Shown in pieces: positions 34,157-42,829 of a stretch of 64,000 bases of DNA. Origin of the DNA: an uncultured Kiloniellaceae bacterium (GTDB lineage Bacteria > Pseudomonadota > Alphaproteobacteria > Kiloniellales > Kiloniellaceae); contig CANMQP010000004.1 of assembly GCA_947500035.1 (NCBI GenBank), forward strand, positions 62,001 to 126,000. The letters are read 5' to 3'. Each line of letters starts with the position of its first letter. Positions within the stretch are counted from its first letter, which is position 1. The position numbers and the translations under genes are program-made. A model generated the notes under the pieces. That model was not told the origin of the DNA and did not search any database. It worked only from the letters and a program-made list of their open reading frames with translations.

Positions 34157-35296
34157 ATGCGTAGCATCCGCTCACCGGTCGTTGCCGTGGCGGCGATGTT
34201 TTTTCTGAACGGCGCTTTCTTCGGCGGCTGGGCCTCGCGCATTCCCAGTATCAAGCAGGGCTTCGGCTTGTCGCCCGACGCGCTCGGCCTGCTTCTGTTA
34301 CTGTTGGCCGCCGGGGCCATTGTCTCCTTTCCCTTTGCAGGCGCCGCGACCGATCGTTACGGCGCAGCGAGAGTCACCTGGTGGCTCGCGGTCTTTTACG
34401 CAGCCGCGCTCATGATGATCGGCTTAGCGCCGGAGATCTGGGTCCTCGCGGCGACTCTGTTCTTCTTCGGTATTACCCATGGCGCCATGGATGTGGCCAT
34501 GAACGCCTGGGGCGCGGAGGTCGAGCGGCGGGCAAAACGACCGATCCTTTCAAAGTTCCACGCGATCTTCAGCCTCGGTGCAGGCGCAGGCGCGGCCTTT
34601 GGCGTCGGCGTGTTGAAACTGGACTGGTCCGTCACCCAGCACTTCCTGATCTTCGCCATCCTGGCCACCCTGCCCTGCATGGCGTTGGCCACAATCGATT
34701 GGACCTCCGATAAAACCGCGAAGATGAGCGGCGGCAAACTCTTTAACCTGCCGAAAGGCGTGTTAATCCTCGTGGGCATCGTTGCCTTCTGTTCCGCGAT
34801 GGGCGAAGGCGCGATGGCGGACTGGAGCGCGGTTTTCCTGGTCGAAACTGTCGCTGCGAGCGAAAGCCAGGCCGCGGCAGGCTTCGCGGTCTTCTCGATC
34901 GCCATGGTTCTTGCCCGCCTGCTCGGCCATCGCGCAATCCAGCGCCTGGGCGCGTTCCGAACGGCACAGATGAGCGGCGTCACGGCCTTGGCCGGCGTCC
35001 TGATGGCCGTTTTCGGCTCGGCCGTGATTCCTGTGCTCTGCGGATATGCGCTGATGGGGCTGGGCTTCGCCCTGATCATGCCCCTCGCTTTTTCGAAAGC
35101 CGCGAACGATCCCGATCAGCCCTCCGGAACCGCCATCGCCAGCGTGGCGACGCTCGGCTACGGCGGCTTACTGCTCGGTCCGCCCATCATCGGTTTTCTG
35201 GCGGAGCACACCTCCTTCGAGACCAGCTTTCTCCTGCTCGCCCTCCTGGCCGTAACGATTTCGCTCCTGGCAAAAGCCGTTCAACCGGCCCCATAA
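34157..35296 (+). CDS. MFS transporter
   Basis: A 379-residue major facilitator protein with twelve hydrophobic segments; FFLNGAFFGGWASRIPSIKQGFGLSPDALGL followed by FAGAATDRYGAARV is the N-terminal motif of the YbjJ-like branch. It lies 42 bases after the dehydrogenase gene, at the end of the sugar-acid operon, so uptake or export of that substrate is plausible but not shown. Confidence 0.87.
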   Translation: MRSIRSPVVAVAAMFFLNGAFFGGWASRIPSIKQGFGLSPDALGLLLLLLAAGAIVSFPFAGAATDRYGAARVTWWLAVFYAAALMMIGLAPEIWVLAATLFFFGITHGAMDVAMNAWGAEVERRAKRPILSKFHAIFSLGAGAGAAFGVGVLKLDWSVTQHFLIFAILATLPCMALATIDWTSDKTAKMSGGKLFNLPKGVLILVGIVAFCSAMGEGAMADWSAVFLVETVAASESQAAAGFAVFSIAMVLARLLGHRAIQRLGAFRTAQMSGVTALAGVLMAVFGSAVIPVLCGYALMGLGFALIMPLAFSKAANDPDQPSGTAIASVATLGYGGLLLGPPIIGFLAEHTSFETSFLLLALLAVTISLLAKAVQPAP

Positions 35297-35421
35297 GGAG
35301 GGTCAATTCGTCGGATATGCGTGCAGGGAACAGTCGGTTTCCTGTGGCGGCCGGAAGTGATATTGAAGCGCCAACAGATCGAATTCCTCTCGGTCTTTGC
35401 CAGTCACTCCCGTCCGAGTTC

Positions 35422-36327
35422 ATGCCGAGACAATTCTCCCTCTCCCCCCGCGTTCAAGGCCTGTTGCTGATGCTTTGCGCGGCCGCTTTGATCGCCGCCA
35501 CGTCATTGATGGCAAAGGCGCTCGGCCGGGGACTTGGCGGGATCGAATTACATCCCGCGCAGGTTTCGGCGGGCCGTTTCTGCTTTGCCTTCGCCACATT
35601 GATTCCGATTTTGATCTGGGCGCGTCCGAGCTTTCGCGCTGTCCCCTGGCCTGTGCATATCGGTCGCTCGTTTTTCGGCTGGATCGGCGTCAGTTTCCTC
35701 TTTGCCGCCGCCGCGCAGATGCCTCTGGCCGATGCCAACGCCATCTCTTTCCTCAGCCCAATCGTCACCATGGCGCTCTCGATCCCTTTTCTGGGCGAGA
35801 AGGTCGGACCGAAACGTTGGAGTGCGGCGGCGCTCTCGCTCTTCGGCGCGCTGGTCCTCACCCGGCCGGGCACGGAAGCCTTTCAGCCCGCTGCGGTGCT
35901 GGCTTTGCTGTCCGCATTTTTCATGGGGATCGAGGTGATTTTCATCAAGAAACTGAGTGACGGTGAACCGCCCTTACGCATTCTGGCGATCAACAACGGC
36001 ATTGGCGCGAGCATCTCGCTGACCGTCGCAGCCTTCTTCTGGATCGCACCAAGCCTGTCCCAATGGGTCCTGCTGGCCGCCCTCGGCATGACCATGGTCA
36101 CGGCGCAGTTCTGCTTCATCCTCTCCATGCAGCGAGCCGATGCGAGTTTCGTAATTCCGCTGCTCTACGCGACGCCGGTCTTTGCGGCACTTTACGACTT
36201 TGCCGTGTTCGACCAGCCGCTGACGGCTTTGAGCGCGCTGGGCGTCGCCATTATCATCACCGGCGCGCTCATCCTGGTCCGGCGGGAACGCGCCGCAAAG
36301 CTTCGGGCGCAGGCACAGAAGGACTAA
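35422..36327 (+). CDS. EamA/DMT-family transporter
   Basis: A 301-residue inner-membrane protein with two EamA repeats and ten hydrophobic segments (FFGWIGVSFLFAAAAQMPLADANAISFLSPI marks helix 3-4). The ATG at 35422 (MPRQFSLSPRVQG) gives the usual short cytoplasmic N-terminus; the frame is open from 35317. It follows the MFS gene and converges on dgoA with a 23-base gap. Substrate unknown. Confidence 0.87.
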   Translation: MPRQFSLSPRVQGLLLMLCAAALIAATSLMAKALGRGLGGIELHPAQVSAGRFCFAFATLIPILIWARPSFRAVPWPVHIGRSFFGWIGVSFLFAAAAQMPLADANAISFLSPIVTMALSIPFLGEKVGPKRWSAAALSLFGALVLTRPGTEAFQPAAVLALLSAFFMGIEVIFIKKLSDGEPPLRILAINNGIGASISLTVAAFFWIAPSLSQWVLLAALGMTMVTAQFCFILSMQRADASFVIPLLYATPVFAALYDFAVFDQPLTALSALGVAIIITGALILVRRERAAKLRAQAQKD

Positions 36328-36350
36328 ATGGAAAGGCTCGGAGCCAGGCT

Positions 36351-36974
36351 TTAAGAGAGGTTCTTTGCCGCGTCCGTAAAGGCCTTCGCGCGCGCGGCAA
36401 TATCCTCGACCGATCGACCTGGCTTGTAGAGCGCCGAGCCGATGCCGAAGCCCAGGCAGCCGGCGTCTGTGTAGGCCTGGAGGCTCGCCGGTTCGATACC
36501 CCCAACCGCGAAAAGCGGCAGCTCTGGTGGCAGAATCGCACGCATGGCCTTGGCTCCGGCCGTCCCGATCACTTCGCAGGGAAAAAGCTTAAGCGCTTTC
36601 GCGCCCGCATAGGCAGCGGCGAACGCCTCGGACGGTGTCATGCAGCCGGACATCACGGCGATGTTTTTGGCCACGGCGGCTTCAATCACAGCGGGATCGC
36701 TGTTCGGCGTCACAATGTAGGTCAGGCCCAGCTCGCTCAAGGCCTCCAGTTCAGACACACGGGTCACGGTGCCGGCCCCGAACTTCGCCTTGCTTGCATA
36801 GTTCTCCTGCAGGAGCTTGAGAGTGTCGTGCACATCAGGCGAATTCAGCGGCACCTCGATCCAGGTCATGCCCGCGTCGATCAGGGCCTCGACAACGCCC
36901 GGCGCTTCCCGGGGCGTGACGCCGCGCAGGATTGCGACCAGATAGGGGGCGCCTTCTTTGGAAAACATGGTCAT
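36351..36974 (-). CDS. dgoA: 2-dehydro-3-deoxy-6-phosphogalactonate aldolase
   Basis: A 207-residue class I KDPG/KDPGal aldolase. Arg17 (ILRGVTP), Glu40 (WIEVPLNSP) and the Schiff-base Lys129 (ALKLFPCEVIG) are in place, with GAGTVT and MSGCMTPSEAF between. Leu-Asn in VPLNSP and the neighbouring dgoK favour the galactonate enzyme over Eda. It splits KDPGal to pyruvate and glyceraldehyde 3-phosphate. It is transcribed after dgoK with a 10-base gap. Confidence 0.9.
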   Translation of the reverse strand: MTMFSKEGAPYLVAILRGVTPREAPGVVEALIDAGMTWIEVPLNSPDVHDTLKLLQENYASKAKFGAGTVTRVSELEALSELGLTYIVTPNSDPAVIEAAVAKNIAVMSGCMTPSEAFAAAYAGAKALKLFPCEVIGTAGAKAMRAILPPELPLFAVGGIEPASLQAYTDAGCLGFGIGSALYKPGRSVEDIAARAKAFTDAAKNLS

Positions 36975-36984
36975 TTTCTCCAGT

Positions 36985-37938
36985 TTAAAATTCCAGCAGC
37001 TCCGAAGCCTGGCGTAACCCCGCGATCACTGCGGTATCGCCGTCCAATTCTTCAACCGTCACATCGGCATGGCGCAAAGCCGCCCGGTAGAGCGGGACCA
37101 GCCCATGGGCACCGACGATTATGATGGGTCCTGGCGCCCCGACTCCCCGGCCAAACCTCGGCAAGGCTTCGCGAATTTCGAAACCGATCAGCAGGCCCGA
37201 CAGGTACCCCGGACTCTCTGCCTTCGTCATGAAACCCGCAAGGATGTCCGCCCGCGTTGAGAAGAGCGAACCGGTCAGGCCTTCCGCGGCCTGCGCCACC
37301 TGCAAACCGCGCTCGAAGCCTTCGGGCAGAGCTGTTTCCGTCTCGTCACCCGTCTGTTCCATCAAACGCCCCAAAAGCGAGTGGCGGGTGAGAACGCTGT
37401 AAAGCTCGCCGGTAAAGTAGGTTGCGAAGTCCGTGCAGTGGCCGTCTTCCACACGCGCCCATTTGGCGTGAGTGCCCGGCAGGCAAAAGGTGGCATCGTT
37501 CCGCTTCAGGTGCCGCAGGGCACCGAAGATTTGCGTCTCTTCGCCACGCATCACATCGGCCTGCATCAGCTCGCCCCCGAGACACCGGTGATGGGTCAAG
37601 CCGGGCAGGATAAAGACCTCCCGTCCCGCCGCAGAGGCTACCTTTTGCGCGCTCTTAGGCAGGTCCGCCGGAGCCGCCGGGCAGGTCACGTAGGGCACTT
37701 CCGTCCAGCCGTTGATGCTTCCGACCATGCCGCAGAGCACGGCAGGCGCTCCCCTCAAACGGGCGTTCCAAGGTGCCGCCAGCTGGTCCAGGAGCGCCGG
37801 CATATCCTCCGGCTCGACACTCAGGATCCCCTGATCCGATGACTGACGTTCAAGGATGTCCCCCGACGCATCGACCAGAAAGGCGCGCAGGTTCGTGGTG
37901 CCCCAATCAACGAGCAATCGCGCGCCGGTTTCCGTCAT
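36985..37938 (-). CDS. dgoK: 2-dehydro-3-deoxygalactonokinase
   Basis: A 317-residue kinase that opens with LLVDWGTTNLRAFLVDASGDIL, the DgoK phosphate loop, and continues with LCGMVGSINGWTEVPYVTCPA and MRGEETQIFGAL, all typical of the family. It phosphorylates 2-keto-3-deoxygalactonate for the aldolase encoded 10 bases downstream. Together the two give the lower half of the De Ley-Doudoroff pathway. Confidence 0.92.
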   Translation of the reverse strand: MTETGARLLVDWGTTNLRAFLVDASGDILERQSSDQGILSVEPEDMPALLDQLAAPWNARLRGAPAVLCGMVGSINGWTEVPYVTCPAAPADLPKSAQKVASAAGREVFILPGLTHHRCLGGELMQADVMRGEETQIFGALRHLKRNDATFCLPGTHAKWARVEDGHCTDFATYFTGELYSVLTRHSLLGRLMEQTGDETETALPEGFERGLQVAQAAEGLTGSLFSTRADILAGFMTKAESPGYLSGLLIGFEIREALPRFGRGVGAPGPIIIVGAHGLVPLYRAALRHADVTVEELDGDTAVIAGLRQASELLEF

Positions 37939-37977
37939 CTCACCTGTCCCGAATCAGGATCTGTCAGAGCCTTGTAT

Positions 37978-38745
37978 TTAGACCCAGCCGCCGTCGACAA
38001 TCAGGCTTTGCGCTGAGCACATGCTGCTTTCGTCTGCGGCAAAAAACAGCGCAGCGTTTGCGATATCTTCGGGCTGAACGCGGCCTTTCAGACACATCTG
38101 TTCGTCCATTTGCCGTTCGCCTGCCTCATCGACCCAGAGTGCAAGCTGACGCTCGGTCATGACCCAGCCGGGCACCAGAGTGTTCACACGGATCCCATGC
38201 GGCCCGAGATCACGGGCGAAGGAACGGGTCATACCCTGTACAGCCGACTTGGAACTGGTGTAGCAGGGCATACCACCCTGGGCGAGCATCCAGGACACGG
38301 ACCCAAGATTGACGATCGAACCGCCGCCGGCCTCGATCATGCCAGGCGCCACCGCCTGAATCGCAAAGAAGAAATGCCGCAGATTGACCGCAACCCGGTC
38401 ATCCCAGTACTCCGGTGTCACATCGCGCCAATCGTGCCGGGTATCGTTTGCCGCGTTGTTAATCAAGGCTTCGAAAGCTCCGGTTTCCTTGGCCAGTTCG
38501 GCAATGGACTCGCGCAGGGCTTCAATATCCGTCAGGTCGCACTTGGCAAAGACGACCGTCGAGCCGGTCTCTTCGCGCAGATCGGCTGCGAGCTTTTCTC
38601 CGGCTTCACCGTCCAGATCCAAAAATGCCGTTTTCGATCCCTGACGGGCGAAAGCCTCAACCATGGCCTTGCCAATGCCTGACGCACCGCCGGTGATCAG
38701 AACAGGCTTATCTTTCAGGCTGTGAAACGACGCAGCTTTCGACAT
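37978..38745 (-). CDS. Short-chain dehydrogenase/reductase, probable sugar dehydrogenase
   Basis: A 255-residue SDR. The nucleotide loop is LITGGASGIGKAM, NNAAN is at about 97-101, Ser149 or 151 (NLGSVS) precedes Tyr162 and Lys166 (CYTSSK). The sequence VNLRHFFFAIQAVAPGMIEAGGGS resembles galactose, arabinose or fucose 1-dehydrogenases. Placed upstream of dgoK and dgoA (39 bases), it likely oxidises the sugar that enters the galactonate route. ATG 38745 is preferred; the frame extends to 38799. Confidence 0.85.
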   Translation of the reverse strand: MSKAASFHSLKDKPVLITGGASGIGKAMVEAFARQGSKTAFLDLDGEAGEKLAADLREETGSTVVFAKCDLTDIEALRESIAELAKETGAFEALINNAANDTRHDWRDVTPEYWDDRVAVNLRHFFFAIQAVAPGMIEAGGGSIVNLGSVSWMLAQGGMPCYTSSKSAVQGMTRSFARDLGPHGIRVNTLVPGWVMTERQLALWVDEAGERQMDEQMCLKGRVQPEDIANAALFFAADESSMCSAQSLIVDGGWV

Positions 38746-39193
38746 CTTTTCTGGACCCTTCCGGCCGCGCTTGTCAGCGGCTGTTTGTCGCAGCGCCAAA
38801 GCGCGCCGCGACCATTAAGAGATTCTGCAACAATGACATTCTCCGCCGGAGAACTCTAGAGTGCGATGGCAAGCCAGCGCGACGCCGAGCGCACTCGCCT
38901 CACATTCTCCCAAGCGAGATGCCTGTCTTGCGGGAGAAGCGGAACATCGAGTAAACAAGAGCTCGAAGTCGATAATTTGTAATATGTATTATTAATGACT
39001 TCAAGTTCACTCTTGCCCGAAAACCGGGCTTCCTGGATTGTGAATCCTGAAGGGACGACAGAGTACCCGTGCAGAAACTGCCTTGACGCAAAGCGCCCAC
39101 AACATCGATCGTCCAGTGAGAATGGTGCAGGTGGCAACCCGATACCGCCCAGAACAGTTGCAAACTCACGGTCCGTTTTAGAAGGAAAGAGCA
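38746..39193. other. 448-base divergent control region between the SDR-dgoKA operon and the GntR gene
   Basis: No credible gene. An AT-rich island near 38970-38996 contains the interrupted palindrome TAATA-tg-TATTA (38980-38991) inside TTGTAATATGTATTATTA, a plausible site for the neighbouring GntR protein. The rest is GC-rich and featureless by eye. Confidence 0.4.
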
Positions 39194-39910
39194 TTGGAGA
39201 TACAGCGCAAACGCTTGAACCTCCGCGACACCGTTGTCGAGGCGCTCGCGGTACGGATCATTACCGGGACCTATGTTCCGGGCACGGCTTTGCCCCACGA
39301 AACCAATCTGCTCGAGGAATTCGCGGTCAGCCGAACCTGCCTGCGCGAAGCTCTCCAGCTTTTGTCCGGCAAAGGTCTTATCGTCTCGCGTCCGCGGATC
39401 GGTACGGTCGTGCGCGACCAGATCGATTGGAACTTCCTTGACGCGGATATGCTGCGTTGGCGCCGCCAGGTTATTCCGCCGCAGACCTATCTCAACGAGC
39501 TCTTCGCCATGCGCCGGCTGGTGGAACCGGAAGCGGCCGCGCTGGCGGCGGAGCGCGCAACGAAGGACCAAATGATGCAGATCCGCAGCGCTTATGAAGC
39601 CATGGGCGCCCGCAGTCCCCACTATTCGGACGACGCTATTGAAGGCGACGTCAAGTTCCACCGTTTGATCCTGACCGCCAGCGGCAATGCGCTCTTCTCC
39701 GGCGTAGGCGCCTGCATCGAAGAAAGCCTGCGTGCCTCGATCAGGTTGACTTCCCAACCTACAATCGAATCCCCGGACTCCCGTTCGCTGCACGGTGCCG
39801 TGATTGACGCAATCGAAGAGCGCGACAGCGAAGCTGCCCGCCAAAGGTCACATCAGTTACTGGATGTGACGCTCCAGTCCCTGAAAGATGCCGGCTACGC
39901 CCCCAACTAA
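39194..39910 (+). CDS. GntR-family (FCD) regulator, DgoR-like
   Basis: A 238-residue FadR-type GntR regulator: winged helix with PHETNLLEEFAVSRTCLREALQLLSGKGLI, then an FCD effector domain with metal-site residues around GDVKFHRLILTASGN. In E. coli, DgoR of this family represses galactonate genes. Its position, divergent from SDR-dgoK-dgoA, fits the same job. The start is a TTG at 39194 with GGAAAG upstream. Confidence 0.88.
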   Translation: MEIQRKRLNLRDTVVEALAVRIITGTYVPGTALPHETNLLEEFAVSRTCLREALQLLSGKGLIVSRPRIGTVVRDQIDWNFLDADMLRWRRQVIPPQTYLNELFAMRRLVEPEAAALAAERATKDQMMQIRSAYEAMGARSPHYSDDAIEGDVKFHRLILTASGNALFSGVGACIEESLRASIRLTSQPTIESPDSRSLHGAVIDAIEERDSEAARQRSHQLLDVTLQSLKDAGYAPN

Positions 39911-39968
39911 GTGCGCCCTTAACTAACTACGCCCCGAACTGAGAATAGAGCCTGCGCCGCTCTCTTCG

Positions 39969-40916
39969 CTACGCAACCTGTCCGTCAGGACGCTGCAAAC
40001 GCCGGTAGGTCGCCGGTGCCGTGCTAAAGTGACGCTTGAAGACCCGTCCAAATGCGGCCTCGGAATGATACCCGCTCTGTTCGGCCACCTGATAGATCGA
40101 AGCATCGGTTTCGATAAGGTTGCGGCGGGCAATCTGCATACGCCAGGCCGTCAGATACTGGATCGGCGTCATTCCCATCAACTCGTGAAACCGCATGGCA
40201 AAGGCCGTGCGCGACAGGCCGGCGTTTCGCGCCATGGCGTCCAGTGTCCAGGCCTCCGCCGGATTGCGGTGAAGTTCCGCGAGGCTGCGGCCAATATGCT
40301 GATCCACGACCCCTTTGAAAACCAGCTGCCGTTGGCCGTCGCCCGTCAGGTAGGCCCGGATTGCCTGGGTAAAGATGATCTCGGTTAGCTTGAGGGCGAT
40401 GAGATCGCCACCCAGATTGGCGCGGCCCGCCTCGGCGCCGATCAGTTTCAGGGTTGATTCGAGCCAGAGCGTCGACGACTCGCCAAAATCCTTGATGTGC
40501 AGGTAGGGTGGCAGCTCCTCGATCAGGGGATGGGTTGCATCCCGGTCGAAGGCGAAATGACCGCAAAGCAATTGCGTCTCGTGACCACTGCCCTGCTCGC
40601 CGACGACCAATGCGCCTTCGCCCGTAAAACCGGCATCCGAGACGACTTGATCGACCGTCTTGAGAGGTCTCTCGGGATGATCCCGCATGCTGTGTTGCGC
40701 GCCGTGGGTAATGATCGCCAGATCACCCTGCTCGAGCAGCAAGGGCTCCGTCACGCCGTCAACAGTCAGCCAACAGCGGCCACGATGAACGAAGTGGAAG
40801 CGCGAGACGTTTTCAAAGGCCGGAACCAGGACACCCCAAGGCGGATTGAAGGATGTTCTGAAGTAGAAGGTGCCCTTCAACTTCAGCAATTCCAGGATGT
40901 CGCTCAGCAAGTCCAT
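39969..40916 (-). CDS. AraC-family regulator with N-terminal cupin domain
   Basis: A 315-residue regulator. The N-terminal half is a cupin (SRFHFVHRGRCWLTVDG; LLEQGDLAIITHGAQHSM) and the C-terminal 100 residues hold two AraC helix-turn-helix motifs (DAMARNAGLSRTAFAMRFHELMGMTPIQY; IYQVAEQSGYHSEAAFGRVFKR). ATG 40916 has GGAGG 8 bases upstream; a TTG at 40922 adds two residues. Cupin_6-type AraC proteins often control stress or catabolic genes. Its target is not evident; it is convergent with the GntR gene. Confidence 0.88.
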   Translation of the reverse strand: MDLLSDILELLKLKGTFYFRTSFNPPWGVLVPAFENVSRFHFVHRGRCWLTVDGVTEPLLLEQGDLAIITHGAQHSMRDHPERPLKTVDQVVSDAGFTGEGALVVGEQGSGHETQLLCGHFAFDRDATHPLIEELPPYLHIKDFGESSTLWLESTLKLIGAEAGRANLGGDLIALKLTEIIFTQAIRAYLTGDGQRQLVFKGVVDQHIGRSLAELHRNPAEAWTLDAMARNAGLSRTAFAMRFHELMGMTPIQYLTAWRMQIARRNLIETDASIYQVAEQSGYHSEAAFGRVFKRHFSTAPATYRRLQRPDGQVA

Positions 40917-41094
40917 ATCCAAAACCTCCGGTCAGAAGATGACCTCAAAAGTTCCGAAAAGCACTATGGCGCAGGCAAAGCTGTACGATCGATCAAATTT
41001 TCTGGACGTTCTGTGATCGATCAGGCCGTGCCATGACCAATCCGGCAGGATGCGTCAGGGCGCCGGAGCGATGGCGTCGGGACGGTGAGGTCAA

Positions 41095-42243
41095 TCAATG
41101 GCAGTAATTCAACGCACCCGCCGCCAGGACGGCCCAGGGCTCAGCGCCGACGTCATCGATGGTTTTCACAACCCTGCCGCGTATGACATCGATCACGGCC
41201 ACTTGGTTGGTCTCGACCAGCGCCACATAGACCTTAAGCCCGTCGGTGGTGGTTGCGGCGGTCTCGGGCATCGAAGGCAGGTCAAAGCGGCTGATGATGC
41301 GCTGTTCGAGCAGGTCGATCATGGTGACGCCCCTGTCCGCCCGGCTGAAGGCGAAGGCCACACTGCCAAAGAGCGCCGTGTTAACGCCCGTCATATCCCG
41401 AATTCCCTCGAAGCGCGCGGATTCTTTCCGCGTGCGCGCCGAGATCACCGAGAGGCTGTCATCGTTGCGGTTGGGCACCAGCACATACTGGCTATCCACC
41501 GTGGGAAAGCCGCGCCAATGTTCCCCGGGCAGGGCGATCGAATCAATCGCCGTTTCCTTTTGCAGATCGAGAATGCTCAGACCGCCGCCTTCGCGGTGCA
41601 AAGCAAAACCGTAGCGGCCGCCGGGTGTGCGGGTGAGATGCGCTATACCATCGGTTTCCGGAGAGGTGTTCTCGAGAGAGATTGACCTCGAAACCCTACC
41701 CTCGACGAGATCGATGACCGAAATTTTACCCGACGCACGGTGCGATAGGAAGAGGCGGTCTCCTTTTGCGCTGAACATGGAGTATCCGGGTTCCGGTAAG
41801 CCTTCGATCCGGTGCAATTCGCGCTGCTCATCCAGGGAAACGATCGACAGGGTGCCCCGGTCGTCGCCAACTGCGAGCAAGTGATCGTCCGGACCCAGTT
41901 CGATAAAAGTGGGTACGAAGCCCAGCTGCAGTTTAAAAACGGTCTCCCGGCTGTCAAAATCGATCAGGGACAGAGTCTGTAGCGCTCCATTGGTGGCAAT
42001 CAGCTGCCGACGCTCTTTGGAGGCCAGAAGATGGAGCGGGACTCCGTCCGTCGAGATGCGGGAAATGACTTCGTCCTTGCGGATATCGATGACCGCAATC
42101 TCCGCCGTGGTTCGATTTGCGACGAAAATGAAATTGTCCATGGCTTCGCGCGCGGAGACGCCTGCCGCGGCCGAAAAAAGCACCAAAACCGCGAGCAAAG
42201 CCGCGGCACAGGCCCGCATCTTGGAGTGAAACGCCGCAGACAT
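41095..42243 (-). CDS. Secreted YncE-like beta-propeller protein
   Basis: About 382 residues. A signal peptide (RACAAALLAVLVLFSAAAGVSA) is followed by about seven repeats of the pattern VANRTTAEIAVIDIRKDEVISRI, typical of YVTN/YncE propellers. Periplasmic. Such proteins accompany quinoprotein dehydrogenases or bind DNA and metals; none of those partners is nearby. ATG 42243 gives a normal signal peptide; the frame is open to 42336. It is divergent from a small membrane protein gene. Confidence 0.8.
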   Translation of the reverse strand: MSAAFHSKMRACAAALLAVLVLFSAAAGVSAREAMDNFIFVANRTTAEIAVIDIRKDEVISRISTDGVPLHLLASKERRQLIATNGALQTLSLIDFDSRETVFKLQLGFVPTFIELGPDDHLLAVGDDRGTLSIVSLDEQRELHRIEGLPEPGYSMFSAKGDRLFLSHRASGKISVIDLVEGRVSRSISLENTSPETDGIAHLTRTPGGRYGFALHREGGGLSILDLQKETAIDSIALPGEHWRGFPTVDSQYVLVPNRNDDSLSVISARTRKESARFEGIRDMTGVNTALFGSVAFAFSRADRGVTMIDLLEQRIISRFDLPSMPETAATTTDGLKVYVALVETNQVAVIDVIRGRVVKTIDDVGAEPWAVLAAGALNYCH

Positions 42244-42370
42244 CGCAAATCCCGCCAACAAAGAGATCTTCAGCAAGAAACAATACATCACGCGCGCAAA
42301 ATCCGATAGAAAGCAATCCTGCAAAGTTTCTTTCAAGCGACGTAACCCACGGCAAAGATCAAAACGGGCT

Positions 42371-42805
42371 ATGTACGACGGCGATTCCTTTTACACATTG
42401 TCGAGTGGCGGCCAGGGCGGTCTTGCGCTTCTCTCGCTGTTTCTGACGGCTGCGATGCTTGTTGCCGCGGGACGCCTGTTCCGGTTGGTGCCGGACAAGG
42501 GTCTTCCCGCTCTGCTCGCCGCGCGGATTGGAGTCGCGGTCTTCATAATGTGGATCTTCGTCTGGCTGTCGCCGCAAGCCTACTATCTCTACTATCAGGC
42601 CATCTTCGACGGTTTGCCGTGGCAAATCGTGGTCCGGAATCCACCCGAATTCCACGCGATCTTTCAGCACGTCACCTTCAGCGGTCCGGCGACCCTCTCC
42701 GCTCACGGGAAGGGCGCCCTGACCTGGCTGCTCATTCTCTACGCTGCCGCCTGGCCTGTCTTTCAGCACCTCAGGCAAGCTCAAGCCAAGCGTCCGCGTA
42801 GCTGA
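42371..42805 (+). CDS. Small membrane protein of unknown function
   Basis: A 144-residue protein with three or four hydrophobic segments (GGLALLSLFLTAAMLVAAGRLF, LLAARIGVAVFIMWIFVWLS, ALTWLLILYAAAWPVF) and a polar loop rich in aromatic residues (QAYYLYYQAIF). I do not recognise a family. The ribosome-binding site is weak, but the coding statistics and length, and the clean fit between its divergent and convergent neighbours, support a real gene. Confidence 0.65.
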   Translation: MYDGDSFYTLSSGGQGGLALLSLFLTAAMLVAAGRLFRLVPDKGLPALLAARIGVAVFIMWIFVWLSPQAYYLYYQAIFDGLPWQIVVRNPPEFHAIFQHVTFSGPATLSAHGKGALTWLLILYAAAWPVFQHLRQAQAKRPRS

Positions 42806-42829
42806 CGCATCGAAGCACGACCCGCAGAC

